64,000 nucleotides of DNA from Kineosporia succinea (GCF_030811555.1 NZ_JAUSQZ010000001.1:2353241-2417240), one strand, 5' to 3'. Counted from the first letter of the stretch, positions 24,949 to 33,433 are shown. Made by a program: numbers and translations. Notes: generated by a model not told the origin, from the sequence alone.

Positions 24949-25269
24949 ATGGCTTATCTGATGCTGGTCGTGGCGATCGCCCTCGAGGTCGTGGCCACCA
25001 GCCTGCTCCCCTCGACCCACGGCTTCTCGCGGCTGGGGCCGAGTGCGCTGTGCCTGGGCACGTATGCGGTGGTGTTCATCCTGCTCGCGCGCATCGTGCA
25101 GGATCTGCCGGTCGGCGTCGTCTACGCCACCTGGTCGGGTATGGGCGTCGCGGCGATCATGCTGGTCGGGGCCACATTCCTGGGTGAACCGCTCAGCCCG
25201 GCCAAGATCACCGGGGCGGCGATGATCATCGGCGGTGTGGTGATCCTCAACGTGGCCGGTGTTCACTAG
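24949..25269 (+). CDS. Small multidrug resistance (SMR/EmrE-like) efflux protein
   Basis: This 106-residue four-helix protein has normal SMR length. The proton/drug-coupling Glu is E13 in A-L-E-V-V-A-T; Y-A-T-W-S near 58-62 and G-E-P near 78 are also family motifs. It should export quaternary cations. An operator dyad covers its promoter, and a TetR gene starts 5 bp after its stop, so the two form an autoregulated operon. It is distinct from the longer SMR gene at 17229. Confidence 0.93.
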   Translation: MAYLMLVVAIALEVVATSLLPSTHGFSRLGPSALCLGTYAVVFILLARIVQDLPVGVVYATWSGMGVAAIMLVGATFLGEPLSPAKITGAAMIIGGVVILNVAGVH

Positions 25270-25274
25270 CTGGG

Positions 25275-25847
25275 GTGACGACTTCCCGGGATCCCGAAGG
25301 CCGGCGCCGCGCCCTGCTCGCCGCCACCGTCGAGGTGGTGGCCGAGGTCGGGGTGGCCCGCACGACACACCGGCTCATCGCGGCCCGGGCCGACGTCCCA
25401 CTGGGGGCGACCACCTATTACTTCCCGACGCTGAACGACCTCATCGCCACCGCGCTCGAGCAAGCCGGTGACGCGTGGGACGCGGATCTCGTGCGCTGGG
25501 AGACCGAACTGCGCCGGGCCCAGCACGAACTGGGCCCCGATGACGACGGCCCGGCCGGTCTGCTCACCCGGCTGATCCTGGAGTACCTGGCCGATCAGCC
25601 GCGGGCCCGGCTGGAGTGCGAGCTCTACCTGGCGGCGGGGCACACGCCCGAGCTGCGGCCGCTGGCGACGCGCTGGCTGCTGGGGCTGCGTGAGGTCACG
25701 GCCCGGCTGGCCGGTCCGAGCACCGGCTATGCGCTCGCGACTCTCGTCGACGGGGTGTTTCTGCAGGCCACGGTCACGGGTGAGGCGCCTGCGGCCGATC
25801 AGCTGCAGTCGGCGATCGCGAAGATCTGGGCTTCGCCGGCCGTTTGA
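25275..25847 (+). CDS. TetR-family repressor of the adjacent SMR gene
   Basis: The 190-residue regulator has a TetR helix-turn-helix at about 10-55 (L-A-A-T-V-E-V-V-A-E-V-G, then P-L-G-A-T-T-Y-Y-F) and a helical ligand domain after it. It is co-transcribed with the SMR gene and probably binds the 28-bp dyad at 24912-24939. GTG start. Confidence 0.93.
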   Translation: MTTSRDPEGRRRALLAATVEVVAEVGVARTTHRLIAARADVPLGATTYYFPTLNDLIATALEQAGDAWDADLVRWETELRRAQHELGPDDDGPAGLLTRLILEYLADQPRARLECELYLAAGHTPELRPLATRWLLGLREVTARLAGPSTGYALATLVDGVFLQATVTGEAPAADQLQSAIAKIWASPAV

Positions 25848-25919
25848 TCCCCCTCTGGCACCTGTCGGCCTTCCCCTCGCGCCCTTCACCGGGTTTTCGG
25901 GGCTTGAGGACGCGTCGGG

Positions 25920-26744
25920 CTAGCGGGCTGCCTGACGTCGCCCGGGTGGGCGGACAGTTTCGGCCGGGACCTCGAGCAGCTGGGCACGCTGCCGGCTGGT
26001 CAGGGACACCTGACGCATGTCGCAGTCGCGGGTGTCGGCGCCGGTGAGATCGGCGCCCAGCAGGTTGGCCCAGCTCAGGTCGGCGCCGCGCAGATCGGCG
26101 TGGGACAGGTTGCAGTTGGCCAGGTTCGCGAGCGACAGGTCGGCGCCACTGAGGTCGACCAGGGCGAGATTGGCGCCGGACAGGTCGATGCCCTTGAACT
26201 GCCCGCCGGGCAACCGGGCCGCGGTCAGGTCGACCGGACGGCGACGGTGCCCGGCCACCCGGGCCAGCACCTGCAAGGCCGCGGCGACGTCCGACGAGAT
26301 CGCGGTGAAGTGCCCCGTCACCTCGAGCGGGCGGGCCTCCTGCACGAAGGCCGCCAGCACCTCGGCGACGGGCTGGGTGTCCTGACCGCGTTCGTGCGAG
26401 AGACGTTCCAGTGCGTAGACGGCGCCGACCCGGGTGCTGGCCGCCGGATCGGTGAGCTGGGTGACGGCGCGGTTGAATCGCTCGCCCCGGTCGACGGTGC
26501 GAGCGCGCTGCTGCTGGCGCACCGAGAACCAGAGCCCGGCCACCCCCGCGCCGACGGCGACCGCGACCAGGGCGGGCATCCGCGCATCGTTGGCCAGGGT
26601 GAGTCGCTGCACCTCGCTGAGCCCGGCGCCCCGGCCGGTGACGTACTGCGGGAAGAGCCAGAGGGAAGCGGCGAGAGCCAGGCCGATCGCAGCCACGGCA
26701 ACGATGTCAACGGCCCATGCGAGCCGCTTGGATGCGTTCATCAC
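25920..26744 (-). CDS. Two-TM membrane protein with C-terminal pentapeptide repeats
   Basis: The 274-residue protein has two hydrophobic helices (about 10-32 and 58-76) and a helical middle. A pentapeptide-repeat domain of about 11 units follows (about 172-245; A-D-L-S-L, A-N-L-L-G, A-D-L-T-G type), forming a right-handed quadrilateral helix. Such membrane-linked pentapeptide proteins are common in actinomycetes and of unknown function. GGAGG precedes the GTG/ATG pair; either may be the start. Confidence 0.88.
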   Translation of the reverse strand: MMNASKRLAWAVDIVAVAAIGLALAASLWLFPQYVTGRGAGLSEVQRLTLANDARMPALVAVAVGAGVAGLWFSVRQQQRARTVDRGERFNRAVTQLTDPAASTRVGAVYALERLSHERGQDTQPVAEVLAAFVQEARPLEVTGHFTAISSDVAAALQVLARVAGHRRRPVDLTAARLPGGQFKGIDLSGANLALVDLSGADLSLANLANCNLSHADLRGADLSWANLLGADLTGADTRDCDMRQVSLTSRQRAQLLEVPAETVRPPGRRQAAR

Positions 26745-26818
26745 GCACCGCCTCCCCGTCGGTCCCGGCGCCTTGAGCTGGGAGGATCACTCTAAGCCTC
26801 AGTCGCCACTACCTGTAG

Positions 26819-27259
26819 TCAGAGCGAGCCCCCGCCGGTCAGGACCGGGAACAGGAGCGCGGTGAGGGCCTGGCGCTGCTCGTCGTCCAGTGGTGCGAGG
26901 ACCTTCTGCTCGACCTCGCGCATCACCCGGAAACCGGTGGCGATCAATTCCTGCCCGGCCGGCGTGACCACCAGCTCGGCAGTGCGGCCCCGCCCGGGCA
27001 GGGTGCGGCGCTCGACCCCGCCCAGTTCCTCGAGCTGCCGGAGCGTGGCCTGCATGCTCTGGGCCGTCACCCCGGCGCGGCGGCCGAGTTCGCTGTACGA
27101 GAGGCCGGGCTCGCGCGAGAGATGCCCCAGCGCGGACAGGTGCCGCAGCGACGTGCCGTGCTCCCGCAGCCCCGCCTCGACCTCGACCCGGATCGTGCGG
27201 CCGATGGTCATCAGCAGAAAACCCGGGCTGGGCTGCGGAGTTCTGGGCACTGGCGTCAC
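26819..27259 (-). CDS. MarR-family transcriptional regulator
   Basis: The 146-residue protein has the MarR winged helix: L-R-H-L-S-A-L near 40, the recognition region S-Y-S-E-L-G-R-R-A-G-V-T and the wing R-T-L-P-G-R-G-R-T-A-E-L. I chose the GTG at 27259, which gives the family length. The gene diverges from the DUF2269/DUF3817 pair and probably controls it and itself. Confidence 0.88.
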   Translation of the reverse strand: MTPVPRTPQPSPGFLLMTIGRTIRVEVEAGLREHGTSLRHLSALGHLSREPGLSYSELGRRAGVTAQSMQATLRQLEELGGVERRTLPGRGRTAELVVTPAGQELIATGFRVMREVEQKVLAPLDDEQRQALTALLFPVLTGGGSL

Positions 27260-27322
27260 CGGCTCATCCTGACACCCGCGCCCCCTTGCGGAGTGGTTTA
27301 AGTCTGACTGTAACCTGCCTCC

Positions 27323-27358
27323 ATGAACGCTCCCGTTACCCCGGCGGGCCGGGCATGA
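27323..27358 (+). CDS. Possible 11-codon leader peptide coupled to the DUF2269 gene
   Basis: An ATG opens an 11-codon frame (M-N-A-P-V-T-P-A-G-R-A) whose TGA overlaps the ATG of the next gene as ATGA. The main gene lacks a clear ribosome site, so coupling would explain its translation. This is a prediction from arrangement only. Confidence 0.35.
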   Translation: MNAPVTPAGRA

Positions 27359-27828
27359 AGGCCGTCCTGCTCGTCGTCCACGTCGTTCTCGCGATCGTGC
27401 TGATCGGCCCACTCACCGCCGCTGCCAGTCTTTTTCCGCGCTACGCCCGTGAGGCGGTGGCCGCCGGCGAGAACCGCACCGGCCCGCTGTCCGTGCTCAG
27501 CGCCCTGCACCGGATCAGCACCGGCTACGCGGTCGCCGGAATCGCCGTACCGGTGTTCGGCATCGCCACCGCGTCGGCCATGGGGGTGCTCGGGGACTGG
27601 TGGATCTGGGTCTCGATGGCCCTGACCCTGCTCGCCGCCGCCCTGCTGGGCTGGGCGGTGGTGCCCGCACAGAAGCGGATCATGGAGCTGCTGCAACCGC
27701 CCGGCGACCTGGCGGCGGTTTCACCCCTACTGCCGCGTCTGGGCATGGTCACCGGCAGCTTCGCCCTGGTCTGGGCGATCGTGGTGGTCATCATGATCGT
27801 GCGCCCCGGCTCGTCCACGGGGGTGTGA
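27355..27828 (+). CDS. DUF2269-like four-helix integral membrane protein
   Basis: The 157-residue protein has four transmembrane helices (about 1-25, 50-75, 80-105, 128-150). H-R-I-S-T-G-Y and the N-terminal L-V-V-H-V-V-L fit DUF2269-type proteins of unknown function. It overlaps the next gene by 4 bp and diverges from a MarR gene. Confidence 0.72.
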   Translation: MKAVLLVVHVVLAIVLIGPLTAAASLFPRYAREAVAAGENRTGPLSVLSALHRISTGYAVAGIAVPVFGIATASAMGVLGDWWIWVSMALTLLAAALLGWAVVPAQKRIMELLQPPGDLAAVSPLLPRLGMVTGSFALVWAIVVVIMIVRPGSSTGV

Positions 27829-28097
27829 CCGTGTCCCTGCGTTCTCTGCGCGTCGCGGCGGCGGTCGAGGCCTGCTCGCTGGCGCTGCTCCTGCTGAACC
27901 TGGCCACCGTGCACGTCGCGGCGCTGGCCTCGGCACTCGGGCCGGTGCACGGCTGCGCCTACCTGATCGGCATCGTGCTGACCTTCGCACTGACGAGATC
28001 GGCCGGAATCCGGGTCTTGTCGCTGATTCCCGCAGTCGGCGCACTGCTTGTGCTGCGCCGCCTGCGAGATTCGGTCAGCAGTATCCCCAGGCTGTGA
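27825..28097 (+). CDS. DUF3817-like small membrane protein
   Basis: The 90-residue protein has three hydrophobic stretches, with G-P-V-H-G in the central loop, a feature of DUF3817 proteins. The GTG start overlaps the DUF2269 stop as GTGA. It probably forms a membrane partner of that protein; function is unknown. Confidence 0.72.
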   Translation: MTVSLRSLRVAAAVEACSLALLLLNLATVHVAALASALGPVHGCAYLIGIVLTFALTRSAGIRVLSLIPAVGALLVLRRLRDSVSSIPRL

Positions 28098-28123
28098 AAA
28101 GCCTTGTGGACAACTGCGGCTGA

Positions 28124-28585
28124 CTACTGCTCGCTGCTCGGGCGACGACCCGGAAGAGCGGCGATCTTGGCATAGAAGTGGTCAATTCGGCGCACCACCT
28201 CGGTCAGCCCGTCGAGGTTCATGGGCTTGGTGACATAGGCGTTCGCGTGCAGCGAGTAGCTGCTCAGGATGTCGGACGGAGCCTGCGAGGTGGTGAGCAC
28301 CACGATCGGGATGCTGCGCAGCTCCGGGTCGTTCTTGATCTCGGCCAGCACCTGACGTCCGTCCATGCGGGGCATGTTCAGGTCGAGCAGGATGACGTCG
28401 GGGCGGGGAGCGTCTTCGTGCTCACCGGTGCGGCGCAGGAAGGCCACCGCCTCTTCGCCGTCGTTGGCCACGTAGACGTTGCGCGGGGCGCCGATCGACT
28501 CGAGAGCCTCTTCGATCATCAGAACGTCGCCCGGGTCGTCGTCGACCAGCAGGACGGCCATGGCACGGGTAGCGGATGCGAGCAT
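28124..28585 (-). CDS. Single-domain response regulator (Rcp1/CheY-like)
   Basis: The 153-residue protein is a receiver domain only: acidic D15-D17 cluster, phospho-acceptor D in L-L-D-L-N-M-P near residue 68, T-T-S and K in V-T-K-P. The long insertion around residues 45-60 and the sequence L-L-D-L-N-M-P are typical of phytochrome-linked Rcp1-type regulators. No kinase is adjacent. GAGGGG precedes the ATG. It has no output domain, so it may relay phosphate or bind a partner. Confidence 0.93.
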   Translation of the reverse strand: MLASATRAMAVLLVDDDPGDVLMIEEALESIGAPRNVYVANDGEEAVAFLRRTGEHEDAPRPDVILLDLNMPRMDGRQVLAEIKNDPELRSIPIVVLTTSQAPSDILSSYSLHANAYVTKPMNLDGLTEVVRRIDHFYAKIAALPGRRPSSEQ

Positions 28586-28778
28586 GAGAACCCCTCGAAG
28601 TTGCTTGGAGCGGCCGAGGAACTACTTCGCCGTGAAAAGCTCGCACCTCGGGGGCAGTGGCGTTCAGGCGATGATCCTAACCGGCGAGTGACTTCACCGG
28701 ACAGATGTGGGCGGATGCCCGTGCACCGAACTGTACGTCACCCTCGGAAGGCCCAGTGACCAGCAGCGTTGACCGGTC

Positions 28779-29213
28779 TCAGGATGGGTCGCCGGTCTTT
28801 TTCGCCGCCTCGTTCTCGGCGAGTCGGCGATACGCGTCGTCCCACCCGGCGGGCAGTTCACCGGCCCGCAACCGATAGAACACGAACTCCGACGAGGCCA
28901 TCGCCGGGCGGTGACGGGACATCACGGCACCGTGCGGCTGAGCCCGGTACATCGCGTTCAGGGAGCCCTGGTCACGCCAGGCGCTGAGAGTGAGGAACTC
29001 CCGGCGCAGAGGATGGGCACGCAGTGAGAGCCCGACGACTCCCTCGCTGCGGGCGGCCTGACGCTGCACGCGCAGGGCGTCGAGGAAGAACCGGGGCACC
29101 TGGCTGAGCCGGTGCAGGCGGAAACGTGAAGCCATGACCACGACTTCGGCGTCGTCGGCCATCTCGTGGTCGAGCTGCTGCCAGGGAACGGTCGGCACCG
29201 TCGCACTCCTCAT
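28779..29213 (-). CDS. ABM/DUF3291-like ferredoxin-like-fold protein
   Basis: This protein of about 144 residues has the W-R-D-x-x-S-L and A-M-Y-R segments seen in antibiotic-biosynthesis-monooxygenase-like and spheroidene-monooxygenase-like families. Its enzymatic role is unclear. The ATG used here sits directly against a 34-bp operator dyad, so the mRNA is probably leaderless or nearly so. It diverges from a TetR gene that likely represses it. Confidence 0.68.
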   Translation of the reverse strand: MRSATVPTVPWQQLDHEMADDAEVVVMASRFRLHRLSQVPRFFLDALRVQRQAARSEGVVGLSLRAHPLRREFLTLSAWRDQGSLNAMYRAQPHGAVMSRHRPAMASSEFVFYRLRAGELPAGWDDAYRRLAENEAAKKTGDPS

Positions 29214-29247
29214 CTTGTCACTGACCAGATATCTAGACAGTGACAAG
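29214..29247. promoter_or_regulatory. Operator dyad between divergent ABM-like and TetR genes
   Basis: CTTGTCACTG (29214-29223) and CAGTGACAAG (29238-29247) form perfect 10-bp arms around a further symmetrical AGATATCT centre. A second weaker dyad, AACTTG-N7-CAAGTT, lies at 29256-29274. Both are suited to a TetR dimer pair. Confidence 0.8.
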
Positions 29248-29294
29248 ACTCGACTAACTTGTCAATGGCAAGTTGCGATGCCTAAGGTCGGTCC

Positions 29295-29855
29295 GTGACC
29301 TCCGGGACGAAGCCGTACCACCACGGCGACCTGCGCCGGGCCCTGCTCGCCGCCGCGGCCGAGGTGATCGCGGAGTCCGGCACCGACGCGCTGAGCCTGC
29401 GCGACCTGGCCCGCCGCGCCGGCGTGTCCCACGCCGCACCCGGCCATCACTTCGGCGACCGGGCCGGCCTGATGACAGCCGTGGCCGCCCAGGGCTTCGA
29501 GCTGCTCTGCGAGTCGCTCGCGCAGGCCCCCGACTTCGCCGACATGGGCCTGCGCTACGTGCGTTTCGCACTCGACCATCCGGGCCACTTCGCGGTGATG
29601 TTCCGCGCCGACGCGATCCACCAGGACGACCCTGACTTCACCACCGCCGCCGGCCGAGCCCAGGACCTGCTGCGAGGCGGTGCGGTGAAAGCTTTTTCAC
29701 GCACCGACGAACGCGTCTCGGCCCTGGCCGCGTGGTCGCTGGTGCACGGGCTGGCAACGTTGCTGCTGAGCGGCGCCATGACGCTCGACGAAGGGCAGAC
29801 CGAAGACGACCTGACCCGGCTGGTCACCCGCTGGCTGACGCAGCGGTCGCTGTGA
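29295..29855 (+). CDS. TetR-family regulator with WHG-type ligand domain
   Basis: The 186-residue protein has Y-H-H-G-D-L-R-R-A-L at the N-terminus, a TetR helix-turn-helix (A-R-R-A-G-V-S-H-A-A-P-G-H-H-F) and W-S-L-V-H-G-L-A in the C-terminal domain, which marks the TetR_C_33/WHG class. It probably binds the dyads at 29214-29274 and controls both itself and the divergent gene. Confidence 0.93.
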   Translation: MTSGTKPYHHGDLRRALLAAAAEVIAESGTDALSLRDLARRAGVSHAAPGHHFGDRAGLMTAVAAQGFELLCESLAQAPDFADMGLRYVRFALDHPGHFAVMFRADAIHQDDPDFTTAAGRAQDLLRGGAVKAFSRTDERVSALAAWSLVHGLATLLLSGAMTLDEGQTEDDLTRLVTRWLTQRSL

Positions 29856-29956
29856 CCAGCCCGGTCGGAGCCTGGCGGTGGTTGGTCGGTGATAATCTCG
29901 GACGTGCTCAAGAGGACGACTGAGATGTCGCCCTCAACGGACGGGGAGGAACCCTG

Positions 29957-30070
29957 ATGAAGAAGCTGCTGGTGGTCGCCGTCGCGTCCGCGGCCGGCGT
30001 CGCGCTCTGGCGCAAGGTCGGTTCCAACAAGCCCAGCCAGCCGTGGGCATCGGCGACCGACAAGGTCTGA
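29957..30070 (+). CDS. DLW-39 family small protein (37 residues)
   Basis: The peptide M-K-K-L-L-V-V-A-V-A-S-A-A-G-V-A-L-W-R-K-V followed by a polar tail matches the DLW-39 family, small proteins found next to the ribosomal-type tRNA-Ile/Ala pair near gyrA in actinobacteria. A GGGGAGGA ribosome site lies just before the ATG. tRNA-Ala starts 42 bp later on the same strand. Function is unknown. Confidence 0.85.
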   Translation: MKKLLVVAVASAAGVALWRKVGSNKPSQPWASATDKV

Positions 30071-30112
30071 TCCTCCCGTCCCGCGGGTGATAATGAATCA
30101 CTCGCGAGATCC

Positions 30113-30185
30113 GGGGACGTGGCGCAATTGGTAGCGCACCTGCTTTGCAAGCAGGGGGTTGTGGGTTCGAGTCCCATCGTCTCCA
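30113..30185 (+). tRNA. tRNA-Ala (anticodon TGC)
   Basis: The 73-nt cloverleaf has a 7-bp acceptor (GGGGACG with CGTCTCC), a TGC anticodon in CTTTGCAAG, a GTGGG-TTCGAGT-CCCAT T arm and discriminator A. CCA is not encoded. In most actinobacteria it directly follows tRNA-Ile(GAT); here that gene is 17.7 kb away on the opposite strand. Confidence 0.97.
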
Positions 30186-30192
30186 CTTCATG

Positions 30193-30236
30193 AACGGCCA
30201 GGTCAGAGGGCATCTGCTCGACCTGGCCGTTTCTCG
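30193..30236 (+). terminator. Terminator of tRNA-Ala
   Basis: A 12-bp stem (30193-30204 with 30220-30231) around a 15-nt loop is followed by TCTCGTT, starting 8 bp after the tRNA. Confidence 0.8.
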
Positions 30237-30335
30237 TTCCGGCGCGCACAGGGGCCCCACCCACGTGTGAGTGACCACGCGATCAGGCCGCCGCGTCCGT
30301 TCGTTTCCGCCCGGGGCTCTAGCGGCAACTACCCC

Positions 30336-30363
30336 TGCTTTCGATTATCGATAATCGAAAGCA
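30336..30363. repeat. Palindromic element, copy 2 (28-bp perfect palindrome)
   Basis: It has the same 28-bp core as copies 1 and 3, with no complementary extension beyond it. It lies 150 bp past the 3' end of tRNA-Ala and 11 bp before a tandem-repeat array. Confidence 0.93.
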
Positions 30364-30373
30364 TCGATCTGCT

Positions 30374-30532
30374 CGCCGCCCCCAGCGAAGCGAGGCACCG
30401 CGAATCGCCGCCCCCACCGAAGCAAGGCACCACGAATCGCCGCCCCCACCGAAGCTAAGCACCACGAATCGCCACCTCCGCGAGGCAAAGCGGAGCGGAG
30501 CGAATCGCCACCCCAGCGAAGCGAACCGGAAC
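30374..30532. repeat. 32-bp tandem repeat array, about 3 good copies plus degenerate tail
   Basis: Three near-identical 32-bp units begin CGCCGCCCCC and end CACGAAT (30374-30469). Degenerate pieces with the same CGAATCGCC junction continue up to the hicB-like stop. Units are contiguous with no spacers, so this is not a CRISPR array. Confidence 0.82.
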
Positions 30533-30745
30533 TCAGGCCGCAACCGTGATCGACAGCTCCCGCGACACGCTGAACTCCTCGAACAACCCGGTCAGCGCCT
30601 CACGCAGATCCTCGAGGGCGTCTTCCTCGGTGTCACCCTCGCCGTGCGCCTCGAGACCACGCCGCAGCTGCACGTCGGCCGACCAGACGCCGTCGTCACC
30701 TTGCTCGATGACGATCGGGATGGTCACGATCCGGGGCTCGGACAT
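30533..30745 (-). CDS. HicB-like / type II antitoxin-like small protein
   Basis: The 70-residue protein resembles the partial RNase-H fold of HicB: I-P-I-V-I-E-Q-G-D-D-G-V-W-S-A-D-V near 9-25 and E-A-H-G-E-G-D-T-E-E-D-A-L-E-D-L-R-E-A-L near 32-51. No HicA toxin gene is adjacent, so it may be a solitary regulator. It may also belong to the UPF0150 group without a toxin role. ATG start. Confidence 0.78.
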   Translation of the reverse strand: MSEPRIVTIPIVIEQGDDGVWSADVQLRRGLEAHGEGDTEEDALEDLREALTGLFEEFSVSRELSITVAA

Positions 30746-30900
30746 GGCTCAAACCATAACTCGGGCACGTCCGGGTCGACCTCCGGCCGCCCCACGTTCG
30801 CAAGCCGCCAACCAGGCATTTCCCCTCTAACGACACCAGCCTGTGTCTGCTTGGATACTCAAAGCCACATAAGTGCGTATCTGGTCGGAGGGACACGGAT

Positions 30901-31149
30901 ATGGCTGGTTATCGATCATGGCAGGCTGTCGGGCTGGTCTTCTTCTGCATCGGCCTCCCGATGCTCGGGGGAGGCCTGTTCGACACGACATCAGGAACAT
31001 CGGACATCGTCGTCGGGCTGATGTGCCTGGCGGCCTCGGCCGGCGGCTTCCACGAGGCTTGGTCGCGGAAGCGCACGGCCGAGGCCCGGCACGCGGAGAT
31101 CAGCCGATTCGCAACTGAAGCACCGCCAGAGCACGACCCGCCACGGTAA
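30901..31149 (+). CDS. Small two-helix membrane protein, hypothetical
   Basis: The 82-residue frame has two hydrophobic segments (about 8-26 and 34-50) and a polar C-terminus. GGAGGG lies about 10 nt before the ATG. Its last 50 bp overlap the 3' end of convergent glgX. No family is recognised. Confidence 0.5.
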   Translation: MAGYRSWQAVGLVFFCIGLPMLGGGLFDTTSGTSDIVVGLMCLAASAGGFHEAWSRKRTAEARHAEISRFATEAPPEHDPPR

Positions 31150-33304
31150 TCGACTTCTCGGCCTCTACCAGCGGGCCCGGTTCGGCCTGCACCACGGGCA
31201 CCGAGATCGGCACGCCCTGCACCGCGACCACCGGTGCGATCACGGGGCGGCGGCCGGCCTCGGTGCTCAGCACCAGCTCCCACTCCGCGCCGAAACCGGT
31301 TGGCGGCATGTGGAAGTCGATCGGCTCGTCGTGGGCGTTGTAACAGACCACGAAGGAGTCGTCGACCACCGGCTCACCCCGCGTACTGAGGTCGGTGATG
31401 CCCTGGCCGTTCAGGTACACCGAGATCGCCCGGCCGAATCCGGAACCCCAGTCCTGGTCGGTCATCTCGGAGCCGTCGGGCGTGAACCAGGCAATGTCGG
31501 GCTGAGCCTCCGAACCCTGCTCACGCACCGGCAGGCCGTTGAAGAACCGGCGCCGGCGGAACACCGGGTGCTGAGCCCGTAGCGACGCCGCGGCCCGGAC
31601 GAAATCGAGCAGGTCTTCGTCGACCGAGCTCCAGTCCACCCACGCGATCTCACTGTCCTGGCAGTAGGCATTATTATTGCCCCGCTGCGTGCGGCCCAGC
31701 TCGTCACCGTGCGAGATCATCGGAACACCCTGCGACAGCAACAGAGTGGTGAAGAAGTTGCGCTGCTGGCGAGCGCGGATCTCGAGCACCACCGGGTCGT
31801 CGGTCGGCCCCTCGACCCCGCAGTTCCACGACCGGTTGTGGCTCTCCCCGTCCCGGTTGTCCTCGCCGTTCGCCTCGTTGTGCTTCTCGTTGTAAGCAAC
31901 CAGGTCGTGCAGCGTGAACCCGTCGTGCGCGGTGACGAAGTTGACCGACGCCACCGGCCGCCGCGCCGAGTGCTCGTACAGATCGGCGGAACCCGTTATC
32001 CGCGAGGCAAATTCACCGAGGGTCGCCGGCTCCCCGCGCCAGAAGTCACGAACGGTGTCGCGGTACTTGCCGTTCCACTCCGTCCACTGAGGCGGGAAGT
32101 TGCCGACCTGATACCCACCCGGCCCCACGTCCCAGGGCTCGGCAATCAGTTTCACCTGCGACACGGTCGGATCCTGCTGCACCAGCTCGAAGAAGCTCGA
32201 GAGCCGGTCGACGTCGTAGAACTCCCGCGCCAGGGTGGACGCCAGGTCGAAACGGAAACCGTCGACGTGCATCTCGGTGACCCAGTAACGCAGCGAGTCC
32301 ATGATCAGCTGCAGCGAGTGCGGATGCCGCACGTTCAGCGTGTTGCCGGTGCCGGTGTAATCCATGTAGTACCGCCGGTCTTCTTCGACCGTGCGGTAGT
32401 AGGCCAGGTTGTCCACACCCCGCATCGACAGCGTCGGGCCCAGGTGATTGCCCTCGGCCGTGTGGTTGTAGACCACGTCGAGAATGACCTCGATGCCGGC
32501 CTCGTGCAGCGCCCGCACCATGGCCTTGAACTCCTGCACCTGACCACCGGGCGCGATGGTGGACGCGTACTTCGGGTCGGGCGCGAAGAACCCGATCGTG
32601 TTGTAGCCCCAGTAGTTCGACAGGCCCTTGCTGATCAGCGTGGAGTCGTTCGCGAAGTGGTGCACCGGCATCAGCTCGAGCGCGGTGACGCCCAGCGAGA
32701 CCAGGTGCTGCACGATCGCCGGGTGCGCGATGCCTGAGTAGGTGCCCCGCATGGCCTCGGGCACGTCCGGATGGGTCTGCGTCAGACCCTTCACATGCGC
32801 CTCGTAGACAACGCTGTCTGCGTACTCATGCTTCGGCGGCCTGTCGACGCCCCAATCGAAGTACGGGTTGATCACCACCGACTTGGGCATGTACTCGGCC
32901 GAGTCGGCGTCGTTACGGGCGTCGGGCTCACCGAACGGGTAGCCGAAAACCGCCTCGTTCCAGTCGAAAACCCCGTCGATCGCCTTGGCGTAGGTGTCGA
33001 GCAGCAGCTTGTTCGGGTTGCAGCGATGGCCTTGCGAGGGGTTCCACGGGCCGTGCACCCGGTAGCCGTAGCGCTGACCGGGCTGGATGCCGGGCAGGAA
33101 CACGTGCCAGATGAACGCGTCGACCTCGGGCAACGTCACCCGGGTCTCGTTGCCGGCCTCGTCGAACAGGCAGAGCTCGACCTTTTCGGCGACTTCGCTG
33201 AAGATGGCGAAGTTCGTGCCGTACCCGTCATAGCTCGCACCGAGCGGGTAGGCCTTGCCGGGCCAGACACCGAGTGCGGACGGGGTGGTCGCCGGATCCG
33301 TCAC
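31100..33304 (-). CDS. glgX: Glycogen debranching enzyme GlgX (GH13)
   Basis: The 734-residue enzyme cleaves alpha-1,6 branches of glycogen limit dextrins. A CBM48-like N-terminal domain (about 10-130) precedes the GH13 barrel, with D-V-V-Y-N-H-T, G-F-R-F-D-L-A (nucleophile Asp), the acid Glu in I-A-E-P-W-D, and T-A-H-D. The C-terminal beta domain ends with L-Q-L-R-I. Length is typical. The GTG start has GGGAG upstream. No other glycogen genes are near. Confidence 0.96.
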   Translation of the reverse strand: MTDPATTPSALGVWPGKAYPLGASYDGYGTNFAIFSEVAEKVELCLFDEAGNETRVTLPEVDAFIWHVFLPGIQPGQRYGYRVHGPWNPSQGHRCNPNKLLLDTYAKAIDGVFDWNEAVFGYPFGEPDARNDADSAEYMPKSVVINPYFDWGVDRPPKHEYADSVVYEAHVKGLTQTHPDVPEAMRGTYSGIAHPAIVQHLVSLGVTALELMPVHHFANDSTLISKGLSNYWGYNTIGFFAPDPKYASTIAPGGQVQEFKAMVRALHEAGIEVILDVVYNHTAEGNHLGPTLSMRGVDNLAYYRTVEEDRRYYMDYTGTGNTLNVRHPHSLQLIMDSLRYWVTEMHVDGFRFDLASTLAREFYDVDRLSSFFELVQQDPTVSQVKLIAEPWDVGPGGYQVGNFPPQWTEWNGKYRDTVRDFWRGEPATLGEFASRITGSADLYEHSARRPVASVNFVTAHDGFTLHDLVAYNEKHNEANGEDNRDGESHNRSWNCGVEGPTDDPVVLEIRARQQRNFFTTLLLSQGVPMISHGDELGRTQRGNNNAYCQDSEIAWVDWSSVDEDLLDFVRAAASLRAQHPVFRRRRFFNGLPVREQGSEAQPDIAWFTPDGSEMTDQDWGSGFGRAISVYLNGQGITDLSTRGEPVVDDSFVVCYNAHDEPIDFHMPPTGFGAEWELVLSTEAGRRPVIAPVVAVQGVPISVPVVQAEPGPLVEAEKSITVAGRALAVLQLRIG

Positions 33305-33433
33305 GTTGACTCCCTGAGGTTCACAGCGAGAGGGACTCAGCCGAGAACAGCTGAACCATGATCATCGCCCGGAATGCCGGTTTCCGCACGTCGATGAAGT
33401 GCCGTCCGGCCCGGGACGCGAGACGATCGCCGG

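Noticed and set aside
30374-30532. CRISPR-like array of 32-bp repeats
   Set aside because: Units are directly contiguous without unique spacers, and no cas genes are present.
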